Assembly: GCF_001458295.1 (NCBI RefSeq)
Contig: NZ_CYUD01000015.1
Location: forward strand, 43,132-107,131
Length of the DNA: 64,000 nucleotides
Reading direction: 5' to 3'
Origin: Ruegeria denitrificans
GTDB taxonomy: Bacteria; Pseudomonadota; Alphaproteobacteria; Rhodobacterales; Rhodobacteraceae
Part shown: piece by piece, positions 46,356 to 55,477 of the stretch
How the letters are laid out: the number at the start of each line of letters is the position of its first letter
Numbering within the stretch: the stretch's first letter is position 1
The notes under the pieces: model-generated
Seen by the model: the letters and a program-made list of their open reading frames with translations, nothing else
The model's database searches: none
Told to the model about the DNA's origin: nothing
Made by a program: the position numbers and the translations under genes

Positions 46356-46646
46356 TTACCTGGGTGCATGTACGATATACCGGCCCCGGTTGGCGGTACC
46401 GCTTTGCGACAAATACCCTTTCTGCACCAGCGATTTCAACGCGCGAAAGAATGTCGGACGCGAAACGCTTTGAACAAGCGTATGTTCGATCAACCCGAAA
46501 GTGCGTACTTCGTCATCGGATTTGGACAGTTCTTCGGCGGCATAATAAATATCGCGCTCAACCGGAGACAGCTGTTCCAGACCCAGCGTCCGTTCCATGC
46601 TCTGCATCAGTTTACGCAGTTCGGTCAGTTTTGAGATTTCGGTCAT
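46356..46646 (-). CDS. Small winged-helix DNA-binding protein
   Basis: A 96-aa protein with a MarR/winged-helix-like pattern: LSPVERDIYYAAEEL, SRPTFFRALKSLVQKGYL as the recognition helix and GTANRGRYIVHAP as the wing. No ligand domain is present. It could bind DNA near its own promoter or regulate the orphan membrane protein downstream, which begins 33 bases after it on the same strand. Exact family is not certain. Confidence 0.65.
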   Translation of the reverse strand: MTEISKLTELRKLMQSMERTLGLEQLSPVERDIYYAAEELSKSDDEVRTFGLIEHTLVQSVSRPTFFRALKSLVQKGYLSQSGTANRGRYIVHAPR

Positions 46647-46736
46647 GTTCTACCTGTCATTCTACGTGTCGGCTGCCGCTGCTCTGCGACACAATGCGAA
46701 ATACTGAATTCTTAAACAATTTCAGCATGTCTCATA

Positions 46737-46764
46737 TTGACACTCATCCCCTATAGCCTACACT
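46737..46764 (+). promoter_or_regulatory. Candidate sigma70-type promoter of a small RNA
   Basis: TTGACA (46737-46742), 16-base spacer, TACACT (46759-46764). The -35 box is perfect. There is no annotated gene downstream for 250 bases; a candidate small RNA with its own terminator follows. Confidence 0.55.
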
Positions 46765-46770
46765 AGTCGC

Positions 46771-46869
46771 GTTTTCAGGTTGCTCGACGTGCTGACGTGT
46801 GAGTGTGCTCGGGCTACCCAAAGGTCTTTTCACTTTCCGCCCGGTGCGTAAGCGCCGGGCTTATTTCTT
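46771..46869 (+). ncRNA. Candidate small RNA (about 99 nt)
   Basis: Located in a 365-base gap (46647-47011) between the winged-helix gene and pckA that has no protein-coding gene. The start is inferred from the promoter boxes at 46737-46764 and the end from the intrinsic terminator at 46839-46869. The transcript contains GUCUUUUCACUUUCCGCC before the terminator, which could pair with ribosome-binding sites (inference). A 20-codon GTG frame (46789-46851) ends in the terminator loop and may be a leader peptide or chance. Confidence 0.5.
46839..46869 (+). terminator. Intrinsic terminator with GTAA loop
   Basis: GCCCGGTGC-GTAA-GCGCCGGGC (one G-U pair), followed by TTATTTCTT. It ends the small RNA candidate rather than any protein gene. 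Confidence 0.8.
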
Positions 46870-46977
46870 ACAATGGTCCCAAAATTAGCTCAGGCAGGCA
46901 TTCCGAGCAACGCATTTGTATGCGGTGTCAGCATTTTGCAACTGTGAGGCGAATAATTTTTCGTGAGTCCCTTTGAC

Positions 46978-47003
46978 AAAAAAAGGGGGGCGATACCGCC
47001 CCC
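46978..47003 (-). terminator. Intrinsic terminator after pckA
   Basis: GGGGGCG-ATAC-CGCCCCC, with seven T on the minus-strand side (46978-46984), nine bases past the pckA stop. Confidence 0.9.
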
Positions 47004-47011
47004 TTGTCGCT

Positions 47012-48610
47012 TTACCCGATTGCAACGGCTTTGATGTCGTCGTCGATGAAGGGCAAGTATTGCTCAAAGTTTTCGGCAAACATTTTCACAAGCTTCTCGG
47101 CCTGTTTGTCGAATGCGGCCTGATCGTCCCATGTACGGCGCGGATCCAGCAGAACCTCGGCAACGCCAGGTACGGTCACGGGCACGTCAAAGCCGAAATT
47201 GGCATCCTTGCGGAACTCGGCATCACGCAGCGAACCGTCCAGCGCTGCGGTCAGCAGTGCGCGGGTGGCCCTGATCGGCATCCGCGATCCCACGCCATAG
47301 GCGCCGCCGGTCCAACCGGTGTTCACCAGCCAGCAGGTCGCGCCATGCTGAGCAATCTTTTCGCGCAGTAGGTTACCGTAAACCTCCGGGCGACGCGGCA
47401 TGAAAGGTGCGCCGAAGCAGGTTGAAAAGGTCGGCTGAGGCTCGGTGACACCCCGTTCGGTTCCGGCCACCTTTGAGGTGAATCCCGACAGGAAGTGATA
47501 CATCGCCTGCGCCGGGGTCAGCCGCGCGATAGGAGGCAGAACACCGAACGCATCGCAGGTCAGCATGATGATGTTCTTGGGGTGACCCCCCAGGGCGCTG
47601 CTGGATGCGTTCGAGATGTATTCGAGCGGATAGGCGCAGCGCATGTTTGCGGTCAGCGAATCGTCGTCGAAATCCAGTTCCTTGGTTTCGGGGTCGAAAA
47701 CCATGTTCTCGATGACCGTGCCGAATTTGGTGGTCGTCGCATAGATTTCCGGCTCGGCCTCAGGATTCAGATTAATGGTCTTGGCATAGCAGCCGCCTTC
47801 GAAGTTGAAGGTGCCGCGATCCGACCAGCCGTGCTCGTCGTCACCGATCAAGGTACGTTCTGGGTCGGCGGACAGGGTCGTTTTTCCTGTTCCGGACAGG
47901 CCAAAGAACACGGCGGTGTCGACGGGGTTGCCGACCGCGTGGTTGGCCGAGCAATGCATCGGCATAACGCCTTTTTCAGGCAGCATGTAGTTAAGCAGGG
48001 TGAAGACGGATTTCTTGTTCTCGCCTGCGTATTCTGTGCCACCGATCAGGATCATCTTGCGGTCGAAGTTCAGCGCGATCACTGTCTCGGACTTGCAACC
48101 ATGCTTTTTTGGGTCGGCCTGGAAGCTGGGGCAGTTGATGATGGTGAAATCTGCAGTGAACTCGTCCAGATCCTCGCGATCCGGGCGGCGCAGCAGGTGG
48201 CGGATGAATAGGTTGTGCCAAGCCAGTTCAGTGACCATGCGCACGTTGATCGAATAGGCCAGATCCGCCCCGCCGACGAGATCCTGGACGAAATAGTCGC
48301 GACCCTTCATGTGGGCCAGCATATCTTCATAAAGCGCGTCGAACCCTTTCGGGGTCATCTCGGCGTTGTTTTCCCACCAGATGGTGTCAGCGACGCTTTC
48401 AGTTTTAACGACGTGTTTGTCCTTGGGCGAGCGACCGGTGAACTTGCCGGTGGTGACCAGAAAGGCCCCGCCATTGCCAAGTGTGCCTTCGCCGCGCTTC
48501 AGCGCTTCTTCGATCAGCGCTGGTTCCATGAAGTTGTAATAGACATTGCCCAGACCCTCGATGCCCTGATCTTCGAGGCGGAATTGCGGGTTAACCCGTC
48601 CAGATGTCAT
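47012..48610 (-). CDS. pckA: Phosphoenolpyruvate carboxykinase (ATP)
   Basis: A 532-aa gluconeogenic enzyme converting oxaloacetate to PEP with ATP. The kinase P-loop [15 protein letters not shown] (237-249) and the metal/substrate segment [13 protein letters not shown] are intact, as is the [11 protein letters not shown] region. The start MTSGRVNP follows AGGAGAAG at a proper distance. It supports growth on C2/C4 compounds, consistent with mcd nearby. Divergent from chvI. Confidence 0.97.
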   Translation of the reverse strand: MTSGRVNPQFRLEDQGIEGLGNVYYNFMEPALIEEALKRGEGTLGNGGAFLVTTGKFTGRSPKDKHVVKTESVADTIWWENNAEMTPKGFDALYEDMLAHMKGRDYFVQDLVGGADLAYSINVRMVTELAWHNLFIRHLLRRPDREDLDEFTADFTIINCPSFQADPKKHGCKSETVIALNFDRKMILIGGTEYAGENKKSVFTLLNYMLPEKGVMPMHCSANHAVGNPVDTAVFFGLSGTGKTTLSADPERTLIGDDEHGWSDRGTFNFEGGCYAKTINLNPEAEPEIYATTTKFGTVIENMVFDPETKELDFDDDSLTANMRCAYPLEYISNASSSALGGHPKNIIMLTCDAFGVLPPIARLTPAQAMYHFLSGFTSKVAGTERGVTEPQPTFSTCFGAPFMPRRPEVYGNLLREKIAQHGATCWLVNTGWTGGAYGVGSRMPIRATRALLTAALDGSLRDAEFRKDANFGFDVPVTVPGVAEVLLDPRRTWDDQAAFDKQAEKLVKMFAENFEQYLPFIDDDIKAVAIG

Positions 48611-48956
48611 GTGTGTCTTCTCCTGTGGCGGCACATCGGCAATCGGGCCGGATGCGCTCTTGGGGCAGTGTGCCGGGCAACCCCGGCGGCTGGGCGCGTC
48701 TTATCACGGTCATTTGGGGCATGAACAGGACGGTTTGGCGCAGTTAGCGCCACCAAGTTAAAGTTTAGCGCCACCAAGAATTTCCTGATGGAAATCTGGG
48801 CAGTAATTTGCGGGTTGCAAGGCATTTTTGCCGCACAGATGCCGCAAGAATGGCATGATTCGCAGTTACGGATTGATTCGGCGCATCAAAACCGCCAACA
48901 ATGACTTACAAAAAAGCGTATTATTGCGTAGGTGAGCAGGAATAGGGGTGAACCCG
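48611..48956. promoter_or_regulatory. Divergent pckA/chvI intergenic region with 21-bp-spaced direct repeats
   Basis: A 346-base region without a gene. It holds two copies of TTAGCGCCACCAAG (48744-48757 and 48765-48778), start-to-start distance 21 bp, so both lie on the same face of the helix. A candidate -10 box (TATTAT, 48919-48924) precedes chvI, without a clear -35 box. The repeats are 134-168 bases from pckA and 179-213 from chvI. Confidence 0.5.
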
Positions 48957-49661
48957 ATGTCAAAAATTGCACTGGTTGACGACGACAGAAACATTCTGAC
49001 GTCCGTTTCCATGACACTCGAAGCCGAAGGGTTCGAGGTCGAAACCTATAACGACGGGCAGGCAGCGCTGGACGCTTTCAACAAGAAACTGCCCGACATG
49101 GCCGTTCTGGATATAAAGATGCCACGTATGGACGGTATGGATCTGTTGCAACGGCTGCGGCAGAAAACCCAGATGCCGGTGATCTTTCTCACCTCCAAAG
49201 ATGATGAGATCGACGAGGTTCTGGGCCTGCGTATGGGCGCGGACGACTATGTCAAAAAACCCTTTTCCCAGCGTTTGCTGGTCGAGCGCATCCGCGCGCT
49301 GCTGCGTCGGCAAGAGGCGACCACGGGGGATGTGGCCGACGCCAATACGGGTGAGACCAAGGTGATGGAACGTGGCGAACTGCGGATGGACCCCCTGCGC
49401 CATGCGGTCAGCTGGAAAGGTTCAGATGTCTCGCTGACCGTGACCGAGTTCTTGCTACTTCAGGCGCTGGCACAACGTCCAGGCTTTGTCAAAAGCCGCG
49501 ATCAGTTGATGGATGTTGCCTATGACGATCAGGTCTATGTCGACGACCGGACTATCGACAGCCACATCAAGCGCCTGCGCAAGAAAATGCGCACCGCAGA
49601 TTCTGAGTTTTCGGCCATCGAAACACTGTATGGCATCGGCTACAGATATAACGAAGAATAA
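48957..49661 (+). CDS. chvI: Response regulator ChvI
   Basis: A 234-aa OmpR-type regulator. The receiver domain has the acidic DDD (8-10), phosphoacceptor Asp52 in [10 protein letters not shown], and KKPF near 103. The C-terminal winged helix ends with the [12 protein letters not shown] recognition region. It is the partner of ChvG, which follows 32 bases later, in the alphaproteobacterial system controlling envelope, acid response and exopolysaccharide. I use the ATG at 48957; a GTG nine bases upstream is possible. Confidence 0.95.
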   Translation: MSKIALVDDDRNILTSVSMTLEAEGFEVETYNDGQAALDAFNKKLPDMAVLDIKMPRMDGMDLLQRLRQKTQMPVIFLTSKDDEIDEVLGLRMGADDYVKKPFSQRLLVERIRALLRRQEATTGDVADANTGETKVMERGELRMDPLRHAVSWKGSDVSLTVTEFLLLQALAQRPGFVKSRDQLMDVAYDDQVYVDDRTIDSHIKRLRKKMRTADSEFSAIETLYGIGYRYNEE

Positions 49662-49693
49662 TCGTGGTCACTGAGAAGGGGTAACCGGGTCTC

Positions 49694-51412
49694 GTGCGCG
49701 ATACGGAACAAGCCAGCCAATTGCGCGACGGCGACGTCGTTCTGGGGGATGACTGGGTCATCCCGCAAGATTCGGAGTCAGCCGAGCTTCGGGCGTCGCG
49801 CCGACGTCGCAACATGTTCTCGTTGCGGGGGTCGCCCCTCGCACGTCGGATCATCACCTTCAACCTGATTGCCCTTGTGATTCTGGTCACGGGGTTGTTG
49901 TATCTTGATGATTCCCGCGAGGAGCAGGTTCAGCAGACCGCGCGTAACCTGATCGGAGACGCGCAGCTTGTCAGCAACGTGTTCGAAGCTCAACTGCGTC
50001 AGAACCAATCCGGCACCGCACAGGATGCAGCCGAACTGGACGTCAAGGATACGCTGGCGGGGCTCAGCCTGCCTGACGGCGGCGAGGTCTTTGTTTATGA
50101 CGCCCAGGGAACACTTATCGGTTGGACACGTGGGGTATCGGCTTCGCCGCAAACATATGCGCTGCTGAAGACCGAAGCCGACGTACAGACCGGAAGCACC
50201 TTGATCAGTGACGCGCTGAGCGCCGTGTGGACCGGACTTTCCCGGGTGTTCACCCGCACTGACCCCGATGAGGCACCAACATTGGCACAGCGGGTGCAGG
50301 AAATCATTCCGAAGTCGCTGGAAGGGCAGAAGCAGCTCGAAGCGGTGAAAGATGACGCGGGTCAAACGGTCATTGTCGCGGCTGCACCGATCCTGCAGGG
50401 CGGGGCACCGGTGGGCGCTGTCGCAATGGCGGGCCCTGCTGGTGAAATAGATGCGCTGGCCCGGCGTGCTCAGGAGCGTATCCTGCAGATGTTCGTCGTG
50501 GCTCTGCTCGTGTCCATCGGTCTCAGCCTTGTTCTTGCTTCGATCATTGCCAACCCGCTGGCGGATCTGGCTGCCGCAGCCGAGTCGGGTAAAGACCGGG
50601 GGACGGGGGTCAATCCCGGCCGTATCCGTATTCCGGACCTTAGTGCGCGACCGGATGAAATCGGACGCCTCAGCCGTGCACTTCGCGGCATGGTGACGGC
50701 GCTTTACAACCGGATTGATGCCAATGAACAATTCGCCGCTGATGTGGCGCATGAGATCAAAAACCCCCTGGCCAGCCTGCAATCCGCTGTGGGAACCCTG
50801 CGAGTGGTCAAGCGCGACGATCAGCGCGATAAATTATTGGGTGTGATCGAACATGACGTCCGGCGGTTGGACCGTCTGGTCAGCGATATCTCGAATGCGT
50901 CGCGTCTGGATGCCGAACTGGTCAAGGAAGAGGAGCTGCCCTTCGATTTGCTCAAACTGTTGAGCAATATCGGCCAATACCTGGGCGAAGAGGCACGTAC
51001 GAAAGGCATCGACTATATCACAGACCTGCCATCTCAGCCGATCATCATAAACGGGCTCGAGGCGCGTTTGGCGCAGGTTTTCGTTAACCTGATCACCAAC
51101 GCAATTTCCTTTTGCGAAGACAGCGATGCCATTCGTGTCTGGGTACGGCACCGCGAAAATCGGGTGTTGATCGTGGTCGAGGATACTGGTCCGGGCATTC
51201 CTGAACAGGCGCTGACAAAGATCTTCAAGCGGTTCTATTCGCAACGCCCGGATGAGCATTTTGGCAATAACTCCGGTCTGGGGTTAGCGATCTCGAAGCA
51301 GATTGTCGAAGCTCATGGGGGCGTGATCTGGGCAGAGAATATTCGCCCGACCGAAGCGGATATTACCTCGGACCCGCAAGGCGCGCGCTTTGTCGTGGGG
51401 CTGCCTGTGTAA
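49694..51412 (+). CDS. chvG: Sensor histidine kinase ChvG
   Basis: A 572-aa membrane sensor kinase. Membrane helices at about residues 54-75 (IITFNLIALVILVTGLLYL) and 257-278 flank a periplasmic sensor domain; a HAMP region follows. The phospho-His353 is in DVAHEIKNPLASLQ, and the ATP domain has VNLITNAISF and GSGLGLAISKQIVEAHGG-like GLGLAISK. The start is GTG. It is co-transcribed with chvI and followed four bases later by hprK, a classic alphaproteobacterial arrangement. Confidence 0.94.
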   Translation: MRDTEQASQLRDGDVVLGDDWVIPQDSESAELRASRRRRNMFSLRGSPLARRIITFNLIALVILVTGLLYLDDSREEQVQQTARNLIGDAQLVSNVFEAQLRQNQSGTAQDAAELDVKDTLAGLSLPDGGEVFVYDAQGTLIGWTRGVSASPQTYALLKTEADVQTGSTLISDALSAVWTGLSRVFTRTDPDEAPTLAQRVQEIIPKSLEGQKQLEAVKDDAGQTVIVAAAPILQGGAPVGAVAMAGPAGEIDALARRAQERILQMFVVALLVSIGLSLVLASIIANPLADLAAAAESGKDRGTGVNPGRIRIPDLSARPDEIGRLSRALRGMVTALYNRIDANEQFAADVAHEIKNPLASLQSAVGTLRVVKRDDQRDKLLGVIEHDVRRLDRLVSDISNASRLDAELVKEEELPFDLLKLLSNIGQYLGEEARTKGIDYITDLPSQPIIINGLEARLAQVFVNLITNAISFCEDSDAIRVWVRHRENRVLIVVEDTGPGIPEQALTKIFKRFYSQRPDEHFGNNSGLGLAISKQIVEAHGGVIWAENIRPTEADITSDPQGARFVVGLPV

Positions 51413-51416
51413 GCGC

Positions 51417-51887
51417 ATGGGCGGCCAGACCCTCTTGGACATCCAACAACAGGACCAGGCTATCCTCCACGCAACATGTGTTGCGGTCGAAGGGCAGGGC
51501 GTGTTGATCCTGGGGCAGTCTGGGTCGGGCAAATCTGCGCTGGCCTTGCAGATGATGGCGCTGGGCGCAACTTTGGTCGCTGACGACCGGGTTGCCCTGT
51601 CCATGCAGGGCGAAGAGGCTGTGGCCGATGCCGCTCTTAACCTGGGCGGGTTGATCGAGGCACGGGGCATCGGCTTGCTTCGTGCACAGGCTGCGGGGGC
51701 AACTCCGATCCGCTATGTGGTAGATCTTGATCTAAGCAAACCATCCCGTTTACCTGAGCCTGAAACCGCTGTGGTCTTGAGGCAAACTGTTACCTTGCTT
51801 CGGGCGGCAGGTGTCCCCAATTTGGCGGCAGCACTCTTGCAAGTTTTGAAAATGGGACGCGTGGACCCGGAATGGCCCAGCACTTGA
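51417..51887 (+). CDS. hprK: HPr kinase/phosphorylase, short alphaproteobacterial form
   Basis: A 156-aa protein containing only the C-terminal kinase part of HPr kinase. Walker A GQSGSGKSA is at residues 33-41; ARGIGLL (near 89) fits the HprK signature. The N-terminal domain of Gram-positive HprK is absent, as in related alphaproteobacteria, so allosteric control must differ. It phosphorylates the Ser of HPr encoded downstream. It overlaps rapZ by 16 bases. Confidence 0.9.
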   Translation: MGGQTLLDIQQQDQAILHATCVAVEGQGVLILGQSGSGKSALALQMMALGATLVADDRVALSMQGEEAVADAALNLGGLIEARGIGLLRAQAAGATPIRYVVDLDLSKPSRLPEPETAVVLRQTVTLLRAAGVPNLAAALLQVLKMGRVDPEWPST

Positions 51888-52765
51888 CCTCTCAACGGCG
51901 CATCGTTCTGGTAACCGGCCCCTCGGGCGCGGGGCGTTCCACGGCGATCCGTGTTCTTGAAGATTTGGGTTTTGAAGCCATCGACAACCTGCCTATGGGC
52001 TTGCTGATGCGTCTACTGGACGGTCCGCAAAGCGATCGTCCCATGGCGCTGGGCATCGACGCCCGAAACCGCGATTTCTCGACCACCGGGTTTATTGAAT
52101 TGGCCGTTGGGCTGCGGAGAATGGAGCAGGTCGACCTGACGACGCTTTACCTTGATTGCAGCGATGACGTGTTATTGCGGCGTTTCTCGGAAACCCGGCG
52201 CCGGCACCCTGTGGCCACCGATGCTGGCCCGGAAACCGGTGTGCGGCAAGAAAAGGAACTGCTGGCTCCGATCCGTGAAATTGCTGATACGCTGATCGAC
52301 ACCACTCCGCTGAACATCCACCAACTACGCGAAGAGGTCGAGCGCTGGTTTGCCCCCAAGGACGGACGGCATCTGGCCGTGTCGATCGAATCCTTCTCGT
52401 ATAAGCGCGGCCTGCCGCGCGGGTTGGACATGGTGTTTGATTGCCGGTTTCTGGCCAATCCGTACTGGCGCCCGGAATTACGCGCGGAAGATGGTCGAAA
52501 CCTTGATGTCGCGCGCTATGTTCAGTCCGATATGAACTACGCACCGTTTTTCAACCGGGTGGTGGACCTGCTGAAACTTTTGCTTCCAACCTTCCGAGCC
52601 GAAGGCAAAGCGCACCTATCCGTGGCCTTTGGCTGTACCGGAGGGCAACACAGATCGGTGGCAATGGCCGAAGCGGTTGCAAAGGCCCTTGCAGAGGAGG
52701 GGCAGCAAGTGGCAATTAGGCACCGCGAAATGGAACGTCGTTCGTTGAATGTGAGGCCGGATTGA
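51872..52765 (+). CDS. rapZ: RNase adapter protein / nucleotide-binding protein RapZ
   Basis: A 297-aa RapZ (YvcJ family). N-terminal P-loop GPSGAGRST (16-24) and the C-terminal GCTGGQHRSVAMAEAVA, the RNA/adapter domain signature. In E. coli RapZ targets GlmZ RNA to RNase E; here it is linked to PTS genes and HprK. It overlaps the EIIA gene (TTGA). Confidence 0.94.
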   Translation: MAQHLTSQRRIVLVTGPSGAGRSTAIRVLEDLGFEAIDNLPMGLLMRLLDGPQSDRPMALGIDARNRDFSTTGFIELAVGLRRMEQVDLTTLYLDCSDDVLLRRFSETRRRHPVATDAGPETGVRQEKELLAPIREIADTLIDTTPLNIHQLREEVERWFAPKDGRHLAVSIESFSYKRGLPRGLDMVFDCRFLANPYWRPELRAEDGRNLDVARYVQSDMNYAPFFNRVVDLLKLLLPTFRAEGKAHLSVAFGCTGGQHRSVAMAEAVAKALAEEGQQVAIRHREMERRSLNVRPD

Positions 52766-53169
52766 TCGGGATCGTACTCGTAGCGCATGGTGGGTTGGCC
52801 AAGGAATATCTGGCCGCAATGCAGCATGTGGTCGGAAAGCAGCCCGGCTTGATCGCAATTTCGATCGAGGCTGATCATGACCGTACGGCAAAGCAGGCGG
52901 AAATCTGTGAGGCCGCCGACAGTGTCGATGTCGGGGACGGGGTTGTGGTGGTGACTGATCTGTTTGGGGGCAGCCCGTCGAATCTAAGCCTGCGGGCGTG
53001 CGCGCCGCAGGATCGACGTATCCTCTACGGTGCAAATCTGCCTATGTTGATCAAATTGGCCAAAACCCGCCACCTGCCCATTGCGGATGCTGTACGGCAG
53101 GCGATGGAGGCTGGACGCAAATATATCAATGCGCAAAACATTACATTAGAAGAAGACCGGACAGATTAA
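52762..53169 (+). CDS. PTS EIIA component, mannose-type fold
   Basis: A 135-aa EIIA of the ManX/PTS-EIIA-Man type. The phospho-accepting His9 is in LVAHGGLAKE, and the fold ends with MEAGRKYINAQNI. There is no sugar permease nearby, so this is a regulatory relay of the incomplete PTS found in alphaproteobacteria. The start is TTG, overlapping the rapZ stop. Confidence 0.9.
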   Translation: MIGIVLVAHGGLAKEYLAAMQHVVGKQPGLIAISIEADHDRTAKQAEICEAADSVDVGDGVVVVTDLFGGSPSNLSLRACAPQDRRILYGANLPMLIKLAKTRHLPIADAVRQAMEAGRKYINAQNITLEEDRTD

Positions 53170-53171
53170 GA

Positions 53172-53441
53172 ATGACCAATCGAAGCCTAAAAATCATTAA
53201 CGAAAAAGGTTTACATGCCCGCGCCTCGGCCAAGCTGGTTGAGGTGGTCGAGGGCTTCGATGCGCGGGTGGAAGTGTCCAAAGACGGTTTTTCTGCATCG
53301 GGTGACAGTATAATGGGCCTTTTGATGTTGGCAGCCTCGCGCGGAACGACTATTGACGTCGAAACGTCCGGACCGGATGCTGAGGCGTTGGCTGATGCGT
53401 TGGAAACTTTGGTGAACGACAAGTTCGGGGAAGGTTTCTGA
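53172..53441 (+). CDS. HPr-like phosphocarrier protein
   Basis: An 89-aa phosphocarrier. Catalytic His15 lies in NEKGLHARASAKLVE, and Ser46 in SGDSIMGLLML is the site used by HPr kinase. Both regulatory residues are intact, which supports a working HprK-HPr loop in this cluster. It starts two bases after the EIIA stop. EI (PtsP) is not in the window. Confidence 0.95.
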   Translation: MTNRSLKIINEKGLHARASAKLVEVVEGFDARVEVSKDGFSASGDSIMGLLMLAASRGTTIDVETSGPDAEALADALETLVNDKFGEGF

Positions 53442-53480
53442 CCTTATCCACCACGCGACGAAGAACGGGAAGACCAGGAA

Positions 53481-54380
53481 TTGGCGGAAACGACGCACGA
53501 GACCAAGACAGGCCCGGTGATAGATGAGACCGAGGACCAGGGCGAAATCTACGATCGTAGAACCCTGACCTATGCGAACTCGTTCGATGATGTCTGGACG
53601 TCGACTGCCATTCGCACCATCGAATGGTGCACTGGCAAGCTGACCATTTTGCGTATGGTCAACAAGTTCGAGAAGAAAAACGAGTATTATCGCGGACAAC
53701 GGTTCTGGGGCGGCGCACTCAAAACTATGGGCATCACCCTGACGACTCCGCAAGAACAACTTGCACGTATTCCCAAAGAAGGCCCAGTTGTCGTGGTCGC
53801 GAACCACCCGCATGGGATGGTCGATGGCATGATCCTGGCTGAACTGATCGGTCAGGTGCGCAGCGACTACCGCATCCTGACCCGATCTGTTCTGACCGGG
53901 TTGGACGAGGCAGCAACATCGTTCATGATCCCGGTGCCGTTCCCGCATGATCCCGAAGCGCAGACCAAGATGCTCGAAATGCGCAGCAAGTCGATGGACC
54001 ACCTGAAAGACGGCGGCGTTGTTGCTCTGTTCCCGTCCGGGGTAGTGATGTCATCGGACGATTGGTTCGGCCCGGCACAAGAGCGAGAATGGAATGTGTT
54101 CACTGCGAAGATGATCCGCCGGTCCGGTGCCCGCGTGGTGCCGATCTATTTCCCGGGCAGCAACTCGCGCGCCTATCAGATTGCGAACAAACTGTCTGCG
54201 ATTCTCCGGCAGGGTCTTTTGCTGCACGAGATCGTGCGGTCGTGCAACAAACCGCAATCTCCGGTCATCGGCGATCCGATCTCGGACGATGACATGCAAA
54301 TGCTGGAACGCGACCCGCGTGGCTTTATGGCCTGGCTCCGAGAGCACACGATGTCGCTGGGCAAAACGCTCAAACGCTGA
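53481..54380 (+). CDS. Lysophospholipid acyltransferase (PlsC-like)
   Basis: A 299-aa acyltransferase. The signature VVVANHPHGMVDGMIL (NHPxGxxDG) and FPSGVVMSSD (FPxG) mark the catalytic site and glycerol-phosphate binding pocket. The length and the lack of obvious membrane helices resemble the OlsA/lysophosphatidic acyltransferase group. Start is TTG. It lies 39 bases after HPr and ends near a GC-rich palindrome at 54417. Its exact acceptor (LPA or lyso-ornithine lipid) is unclear. Confidence 0.82.
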   Translation: MAETTHETKTGPVIDETEDQGEIYDRRTLTYANSFDDVWTSTAIRTIEWCTGKLTILRMVNKFEKKNEYYRGQRFWGGALKTMGITLTTPQEQLARIPKEGPVVVVANHPHGMVDGMILAELIGQVRSDYRILTRSVLTGLDEAATSFMIPVPFPHDPEAQTKMLEMRSKSMDHLKDGGVVALFPSGVVMSSDDWFGPAQEREWNVFTAKMIRRSGARVVPIYFPGSNSRAYQIANKLSAILRQGLLLHEIVRSCNKPQSPVIGDPISDDDMQMLERDPRGFMAWLREHTMSLGKTLKR

Positions 54381-54416
54381 TCCGCTTTTTCATCTGACCT
54401 AAAATACTTCGGGGGT

Positions 54417-54434
54417 GAGGGGGCCGGCCCCCTC
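54417..54434. repeat. GC-rich perfect palindrome in a convergent gap
   Basis: GAGGGGGCC-GGCCCCCTC, an 18-bp perfect palindrome in the 58-base gap between the acyltransferase and hbd. The surrounding AAAATACTTCGGGGGTGAG recalls dispersed intergenic repeats in Roseobacter genomes (memory, not checked). Could act as a bidirectional terminator; no T-run follows. Confidence 0.45.
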
Positions 54435-54438
54435 TGCC

Positions 54439-55314
54439 TTAACGCGTCGGAACGGGAACTTCGCCTCGGTAATCATAAAACCCGCGTTCAGTTTTGCGAC
54501 CCAACCATCCGGCTTCGACATATTTGGTCAGCAAGGGGCATGGGCGATACTTGGTGTCGGCCAAGCCGTCATGCAGTACGTTCATGATCGCCAGACACGT
54601 GTCCAGCCCGATGAAATCGGCCAATTCCAACGGCCCCATCGGATGGTTTGCGCCCAGCTTCATGGATTGGTCGATGGACTGTACGTTCCCTACGCCTTCG
54701 TACAGCGTGTAGACTGCTTCGTTGATCATCGGCATCAGAATTCGGTTCACGATGAAGGCGGGAAAGTCCTCGGCGCTGGCAGCGGTTTTGCCCAGGCGAT
54801 CCACCACGGTTTTGCAGGAGGCGAAGGTCTCTTCGTCCGTGGCAATACCGCGGATCAGCTCGACCAGCTGCATCACAGGTACGGGGTTCATGAAGTGAAA
54901 GCCCATGAACCGTTCGGGCCGATCTGTGCGGCTGGCCAGTCGGGTGATCGAAATTGACGACGTGTTCGATGTCAGAATCGTATGCGGCTGCAGATGCGGT
55001 TGCAGATCTTCGAAAATCGCCTGCTTGATCGCCTCGCGTTCGGTGGCGGCCTCGATCACCAGATCCGTCTGCCCCAGTTCAGGCAGTGACAGCGTAGTAC
55101 TAATTCGCTTCAGCGCGGCCTGCATCGCCTCATCTGTGATTTTCCCGCGCGAGGCCTGGCGTGTCATGTTGCCTTCGATTGCGGCTACAGCGGCCTCTAG
55201 TGCATCCTGGTTCACGTCAGTCAGCAGAACGTCATACTCCGCCAGGGCCAAGACGTGCGCGATACCATTGCCCATCTGGCCTGCGCCGATCACTCCGACT
55301 GATTTTACGTCCAT
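54439..55314 (-). CDS. hbd: 3-hydroxybutyryl-CoA dehydrogenase
   Basis: A 291-aa NAD(P)-linked enzyme interconverting acetoacetyl-CoA and 3-hydroxybutyryl-CoA. The Rossmann loop GVIGAGQMGNGIAHV (5-19) and catalytic His in MGFHFMNPVPVMQLVELI are intact, as is the C-terminal dimer domain with KLGANHPMGPLELADFIGLD. The start MDVKSVGVIG is chosen over a longer in-frame option. It can feed the ethylmalonyl-CoA or PHB routes. Confidence 0.92.
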   Translation of the reverse strand: MDVKSVGVIGAGQMGNGIAHVLALAEYDVLLTDVNQDALEAAVAAIEGNMTRQASRGKITDEAMQAALKRISTTLSLPELGQTDLVIEAATEREAIKQAIFEDLQPHLQPHTILTSNTSSISITRLASRTDRPERFMGFHFMNPVPVMQLVELIRGIATDEETFASCKTVVDRLGKTAASAEDFPAFIVNRILMPMINEAVYTLYEGVGNVQSIDQSMKLGANHPMGPLELADFIGLDTCLAIMNVLHDGLADTKYRPCPLLTKYVEAGWLGRKTERGFYDYRGEVPVPTR

Positions 55315-55477
55315 GTTCTGATGCCTCTGTGTCTCGGGGTTGAGGGGACAGTACCGGCAGATCGGTAGGGGCGGCAAGGGGATCGAACCCAACGAATTTG
55401 CTTCAAATGCGCACATTAGGAATTTCTCAAGACATGCGGCTGCAAGATGGCAACCGGGTGAAAAATGGGTGAGTGTT

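Noticed and set aside
46789..46851. A 20-codon GTG frame in the small RNA candidate as a real peptide gene
   Set aside because: Weak ribosome-binding site and no known leader-peptide pattern; kept only as a note in the small RNA entry.
55370..55400. A T-arm-like GATCGAACCC near 55380
   Set aside because: No acceptor stem or anticodon arm can be folded around it, so it is not a tRNA.
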